Shown here: positions 11,993-15,691 of the stretch, in pieces | Numbering within the stretch: position 1 is the stretch's first letter | Layout: every line of letters begins with the position of its first letter | From: CAYHWW01 sp964360145 | GTDB taxonomy: Bacteria > Bdellovibrionota > UBA1018 > CAYHWW01 | Assembly (NCBI GenBank): GCA_964360145.1 | Contig: CAYHWW010000071.1 | Coordinates: 1 to 15,691 of the forward strand | Direction of reading: 5' to 3' | Length of the DNA: 15,691 nt | The notes under the pieces: generated by a model | What the model was told of the DNA's origin: nothing | The model's database searches: none | What the model saw: only the letters and a program-made list of their open reading frames with translations | Translations under genes and position numbers: made by a program

Positions 11993-13564
11993 GTGATCCT
12001 CGCCTTTGGTGAACTCCTCATTTTTGTGACCTTCTTCGCCCTGTGGCTGGTACGTGCCGCCCACCACCCCATTGCCGACGAGGTGGATTTCGTCAAACCC
12101 ATGCTCCTCTGGGTGCAGGGAGGCCCTCGCGTGGAAGGGCTCTGGCATGCGCCTTTTTACCCCTGGACCCTCATGGCCCTGGGGCGTTTTTTCGGCCCCA
12201 GCCCCGCCCTATTCCGGGTGGTCGGCGCCCTTTGCATCGCCATCACCGGCTGGGTGGGCGTGAAGGCCGCTCGCCGGGCCTACCCCGAGATCAAGCAATA
12301 TCAGAGCCTCATTCTTCTCGCGCTTCTGCTCTTTTCCCCGGCTCTCTTCAGCTCCGCGCTGCTGCTGGACTATGACACCACCCTTCTCACGGTTGCCACG
12401 GCGGGGTTCTTTGGGGCGCTGCTTTCCCATGAAAAAGAGAAAGCCCCGCGCCTTGCGGTGCGGGCGGGGCTTTGGATCGGCCTCTGCCTCATGGCAAAAG
12501 AGACCACCCCGTTGATGTACCCCCTCGGCGTCACCGTGCTGCTGTGGCGCCGCGGGGAAAAACCGGGGCGTGCCCTGGCCTGGTCCGTGTTGTCACTGAC
12601 GGTGGCCTGCGCGCTGTTCCTCCTCACCACCTGGGTCTGGTGCAAAGCCTACGGCATCCACATGCCCCGGGTTTTCGACATGGATGTGCTGGGCCTCAAA
12701 GTCCACGGTGGCGGTTCCAGCAACCTCACCCCGCTCCGCCGCCTCTGGGTGTGGCTCACCCCTGTCCTATGGCTGAGCCCTTCCGCCCTCTGGCTTCTCC
12801 ACCGGGCGGCACAGCGGGAAACAGGCCTCCTGAAGCGCCCCGCCGCCGCCGCCATCTTCTCGGTGAGTATCGCCGTGGTGCTGGCCTACACCTTCGCATT
12901 AAGTCAGCGCACCTATCACTTTCCCAAATACATGGCCCCGGTGTTCCCCTGGTTGCTGTGGCTGGGCTTCATGGGCAAGCTCTTCTCCCAGGAGCGCTCC
13001 CAGCGGGTGAATGCCCTGCTCTTCAGCGGCTTCTGCCTCATCTGGTTCGCCCTGGTACCCAACCCCCTGGACCTGCTGCACAGCCGCAGCGCGGAAGGGG
13101 TGCTCATCTACGCCATGGTGGCGGGCATCCCTTTGGGCATCGCGGCCTTCACTCGGCCCCGGGGGCTGGTGCTCCTCATCCTCACGCTGGCCTCCGCCAT
13201 TCCCCATATCAAACAAGCTCTATTGACTCAGAAATCCATCACCTACTGGTACGGCGAGACGGCGCTCCCCGATGCGCGGCCCCTGGTGCGTGAGTGGATG
13301 GCCCGCCACCCCCAGGCCACCCTCATCAGCCCCGCGAAAGATTTAGGGCTGGAACTCCAAGACCTGGGCTTCGAGTACATCCCCAAAGACTTGCTCAAGG
13401 GCGATGCCAAGATGCTCTGCGCGCAACGGGAACCCCTCCTCATCCTCACGCGAGTGAGGGAGGAGTCTTCCCTGACGCGACAGCCCGAATTGGAAACACT
13501 GAAAAACTGCCTCGCCACGGTGCAGGAGCATGGCGACCTTGTTTTGGGCACCAATCGTAAGTAG
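11993..13564 (+). CDS. GT39/PMT-like integral membrane glycosyltransferase
   Basis: This 523-residue protein is built of many hydrophobic helices (about ten) with a soluble C-terminal region from about residue 415. After the first helix comes PIADEVDF, with the acidic pair D29-E30 in the first periplasmic loop, as in the PMT/ArnT GT-C superfamily. LLLDYDTTLLT near residue 124 and LMAKETTPLMYP also fit this fold. Such enzymes take a sugar from a polyprenyl-phosphate donor on the outer face of the inner membrane and attach it to protein, lipid A or a glycan. The acceptor here is unknown. The start is GTG at 11993; no ATG lies before the first helix. The divergent DPM1-like gene likely makes its donor. 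The methyltransferase gene follows after eight bases. Confidence 0.87.
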   Translation: MILAFGELLIFVTFFALWLVRAAHHPIADEVDFVKPMLLWVQGGPRVEGLWHAPFYPWTLMALGRFFGPSPALFRVVGALCIAITGWVGVKAARRAYPEIKQYQSLILLALLLFSPALFSSALLLDYDTTLLTVATAGFFGALLSHEKEKAPRLAVRAGLWIGLCLMAKETTPLMYPLGVTVLLWRRGEKPGRALAWSVLSLTVACALFLLTTWVWCKAYGIHMPRVFDMDVLGLKVHGGGSSNLTPLRRLWVWLTPVLWLSPSALWLLHRAAQRETGLLKRPAAAAIFSVSIAVVLAYTFALSQRTYHFPKYMAPVFPWLLWLGFMGKLFSQERSQRVNALLFSGFCLIWFALVPNPLDLLHSRSAEGVLIYAMVAGIPLGIAAFTRPRGLVLLILTLASAIPHIKQALLTQKSITYWYGETALPDARPLVREWMARHPQATLISPAKDLGLELQDLGFEYIPKDLLKGDAKMLCAQREPLLILTRVREESSLTRQPELETLKNCLATVQEHGDLVLGTNRK

Positions 13565-13572
13565 AACCAATC

Positions 13573-14256
13573 ATGGATACTAGCGTACACGCCACGTTGC
13601 ACACTTCTCAACCCGCGGACTATTTCGCCCAGTCCCGACCTGAAGTGCTGCCCTTTGTACCTCAAACGGCGCGACGCATTCTCGACGTGGGCTGCGCCGA
13701 GGGTCGCTTTGGCGAAGCATTGAAGCGCATGGTGCCTGGCCGTGAAGTCTGGGGCGTTGAAATCAACCCCGCCGCCGCCCAGGCCGCCCGGGCACGGCTC
13801 GACAAAGTCATCTGCGCGGATGCCACCACCTTGGCGCCCCAGGACGTGCCGGCGGGCACCTTCGATGCCATTACGTTCACTGACTCTTTAGAGCATATGG
13901 CGGATCCCGCCGTGGTGCTGAAAGCCCTCGCCCCCGCCCTCGCCCCTGGCGGCGTCTTCGTGATCTCAGTGCCCAACGTGCGCTATCTCTACAACCTCTG
14001 GCACGTCGTCGTCGAAAAAGACTGGCGCTATGAACCCGCCGGCATCCTGGACCGCACCCACCTGCGCTTCTTCACAGAAAAAAGCCTGCGGCGATTCTTG
14101 TCTGAAGAACTAGGCTTCGAGCTGCTGAAGCTCGAAGGCATCAACCGGCTTTTGAGCTGGAAATTCGACGTGCTCAATGCCCTCAGCCTGGGTTATTTCC
14201 GCGACACGCGGTGCACGCAGTTCGTGGCCGTGGCCAGTGTCCTGAGTCACAGATAA
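13573..14256 (+). CDS. Class I SAM-dependent methyltransferase
   Basis: The 227-residue protein has the standard SAM-binding fold: LDVGCAEGRFG (motif I, D38 to G44), WGVEINPAA with acidic E63, FDAITFTDSLEHMADP, and LAPGGVFVISVPN. The stretch DRTHLRFFTEKSLRRFL is common in methyltransferases found in glycan clusters. The substrate is not evident. Because the gene begins eight bases after the GT39-like gene, a sugar, lipid-linked sugar or related small molecule is a reasonable guess. There is no membrane segment and no clear ribosome-binding site. It ends ten bases before the stop of the convergent TPR-barrel gene, so no room is left for a normal terminator. Confidence 0.92.
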   Translation: MDTSVHATLHTSQPADYFAQSRPEVLPFVPQTARRILDVGCAEGRFGEALKRMVPGREVWGVEINPAAAQAARARLDKVICADATTLAPQDVPAGTFDAITFTDSLEHMADPAVVLKALAPALAPGGVFVISVPNVRYLYNLWHVVVEKDWRYEPAGILDRTHLRFFTEKSLRRFLSEELGFELLKLEGINRLLSWKFDVLNALSLGYFRDTRCTQFVAVASVLSHR

Positions 14257-14266
14257 CGCATCATAT

Positions 14267-15691
14267 CTATTCTATCCGAAACACGGCGCCCGTCAGCACT
14301 TCCCAACGGTCATAGCGGTAAAGATTCACGTTGCTCATGGCGGTGGTGTAATTCACGTCCAGCGTGGCGGTGAAAGGCCCCAGGAGTTTGCTGCGCACTC
14401 CGCCGCGGAACCGCAGCAGCCGATCCCAGCGGGCCCAAAGGCCCGAAAAGCCACGCCACTCCGCGCCCGCGCCCAACAGGGCCTCAGTACGATGGAAGAG
14501 ACGCATGTGATTCAAGGTCTCGATGGCATGACCCGTGTATCTGAAGTTCTCGCCGCTGGCGACGTTGAGAGTCATTCGATACTCGAGCTCCGGGCGCCAC
14601 CAGGGCGAGGGGCCATCGAAGGCGCCGCGCAGGGTGGCCACGTGGGCATAGCCATATCGCTTATCAATGGAGAGCGACGCGGTATCCTCGGGATAGCCCT
14701 TGATGAAGAGGCTGTAGCGGGCAGAAAGAGTGGCGCGCCCCACAAACAACTCCCCCTCCACGCCGGGGCCGTGAACCCACTCGTAGGGCAGGTACTTCAA
14801 ACGCTTGTAGCCCGTGCGCTGCACGTCATAACGCCCCGTCACTCTCCAATGGGTGAGCTGCCAGTAGCGCACCCAGGCTGAAGGGGCGAGCCGCAGCTCA
14901 TCGAAGTTCTGCAGCTCGCTCTTCAAATGGTAGTTCCAGGAGGCCACGCCCTCAATGCCCGCGGAGAATTTGCGCCCGGGGCTTGTTTCAAGCTTGCCAT
15001 CCCAGATGAGCTGCAATGCATGGCCGCCGGGCCCCGAAGGGATTTCCACGGTGGAGACCTGCCCATCAGAAAACAGCGCCACGTTGCTGTCATAGCGGTG
15101 GTGCACGCCAAAGCCGTAGCTCGGCAAAATTTTATTATGGAGGGCGTGGATGCGCCATGCCGTGCGCCGCAGCTCCGTGCTCTCGCCGGCCTCCGCGGCC
15201 CAGAGGTGCTGCACGGCCTGCCTGCGAAAACCCAGACGGGTGTGGATCTCGCCGAGATAATAGTGGAGGGGTTGCAGGAAGGCCTTGTCCTCTTCCCAGG
15301 CGCTGGCACTTTCCACGGCTGCCATCGCCTCGATGAAGCGCATCTCCGCATCGAGGTATTCTTGCTGGCGATAGTGCAGATAGCCCAGCATGTAGGCGGT
15401 CTGCAGCGGAAAGGCCCCCTGGGCCCGCGCCACCTCAAGATACAGCCGCGCCCGCTCGTAGTCTTTCAAATCATAGTGCAGCCGACCTAAATGAAAGTTG
15501 AGATGACCCCAACGGTCGTCAGGGGCATTGTGCTTGGCAAGGAGGAGGTACTCCACGGCCTGGCGCGGATCCCCCTTTTTCTCAGCATCAATGGCTTGGC
15601 CCTCAAAGGCGAAATAGCACTGGGGCCAGGCCTGCAACGCCTCTTTGTATTGGTGGCGCGCCGAAAGCAGCTCGCAGTCCTGGCGAGCCTT
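14267..15691 (-). CDS. TPR protein with C-terminal outer-membrane beta-barrel (5' end beyond the window)
   Basis: The frame is open to the right edge, so the start lies outside; 474 residues are visible. The first 170 or so are TPR-like helical repeats (GHLNFHLGRLHYDLKDYERA, TAYMLGYLHYRQQEYLDAEM, LHYYLGEIHTRLGFRRQAV). From HHRYDSNVALF on, alternating aromatic and polar strands continue to the end (GVEGELFVGRATLSARYSLF, LDVNYTTAMSNVNLYRYDRW), as in a beta-barrel. The TPR-plus-barrel design recalls outer-membrane export or assembly proteins such as PgaA or the Slam type, which pass polymers or lipoproteins through the membrane. Membership in either family is not shown. The neighbouring glycosyltransferases make a glycan role worth considering. 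Its TAG lies ten bases past the stop of the convergent methyltransferase gene. Confidence 0.85.
   Translation of the reverse strand, partial: KARQDCELLSARHQYKEALQAWPQCYFAFEGQAIDAEKKGDPRQAVEYLLLAKHNAPDDRWGHLNFHLGRLHYDLKDYERARLYLEVARAQGAFPLQTAYMLGYLHYRQQEYLDAEMRFIEAMAAVESASAWEEDKAFLQPLHYYLGEIHTRLGFRRQAVQHLWAAEAGESTELRRTAWRIHALHNKILPSYGFGVHHRYDSNVALFSDGQVSTVEIPSGPGGHALQLIWDGKLETSPGRKFSAGIEGVASWNYHLKSELQNFDELRLAPSAWVRYWQLTHWRVTGRYDVQRTGYKRLKYLPYEWVHGPGVEGELFVGRATLSARYSLFIKGYPEDTASLSIDKRYGYAHVATLRGAFDGPSPWWRPELEYRMTLNVASGENFRYTGHAIETLNHMRLFHRTEALLGAGAEWRGFSGLWARWDRLLRFRGGVRSKLLGPFTATLDVNYTTAMSNVNLYRYDRWEVLTGAVFRIE

Noticed and set aside
12472..13293. Plus-strand open frame in another frame of the GT39-like gene
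   Set aside because: The product is Pro/His/Arg-rich with no membrane helices. The other frame gives a proper multi-helix protein.
14251..14268. AGATA/TATCT pair between the methyltransferase and TPR-barrel genes
   Set aside because: It has five weak base pairs and lies mostly within stop-codon regions. This is too little to call a terminator.

Overview
This window is a GC-rich, gene-dense stretch from a Gram-negative bacterium. The evidence is several proteins with signal peptides, two predicted outer-membrane beta-barrels, a UDP-GlcNAc 2-epimerase and lipid-linked sugar transferases. A run of 10 N (600-609) marks it as draft sequence, possibly from a metagenome. The gene mix (PilZ, SfsA, YgfZ, FecR protein, a protease-propeller-barrel protein, TPR-barrel protein) suggests a deltaproteobacterial-grade lineage (Myxococcota, Bdellovibrionota or similar). 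That placement is a weak inference.

Layout. Minus strand, 1-2430: a creatininase-family amidohydrolase, a DEDDh exonuclease carrying a C-terminal WYL-like domain, a cysteine-rich secreted protein broken by the assembly gap, and perhaps the start of another gene at the left edge. The genes are tightly packed with an ATGA overlap and look like one operon. Plus strand, 2492-4378: a single-domain PilZ protein whose stop codon shares a base with the start of sfsA, then a short ygfZ behind a palindrome. Minus strand, 4375-8378: a large secreted protein combining a gluzincin-type metallopeptidase, a TolB-like propeller and an Omp85-like barrel, overlapping by ATGA with a secreted FecR-domain protein.

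Plus strand, 8421-9548: wecB. Between wecB and the next convergent gene lies a large palindrome with 31-nt arms, one of which encodes the end of that gene. Minus strand, 9597-11051: a secreted 484-residue protein I do not recognise, preceded by an AT-rich island with repeated TACTAA/TTAGTA words. A DPM1-like glycosyltransferase (minus, 11213-11953) and a GT39/PMT-like membrane glycosyltransferase (plus, 11993-13564) are divergent across 39 bp. A methyltransferase follows the GT39-like gene. The window ends inside a TPR plus outer-membrane-barrel protein (minus).

How the genes fit together. The right half reads as surface glycan or protein-glycosylation functions: UDP-ManNAc supply, a polyprenyl-phosphate-sugar synthase, a polyprenyl-phosphate-sugar-dependent transferase, a methyltransferase and a possible outer-membrane export or assembly barrel. 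The middle is an envelope proteolysis/scaffold pair. The left half mixes nucleic-acid enzymes (exonuclease-WYL, SfsA) with housekeeping and c-di-GMP signalling. No tRNA, rRNA, CRISPR array, insertion sequence or prophage gene is visible. No gene-free stretch exceeds about 160 bases. Only two genes have a clear Shine-Dalgarno sequence.
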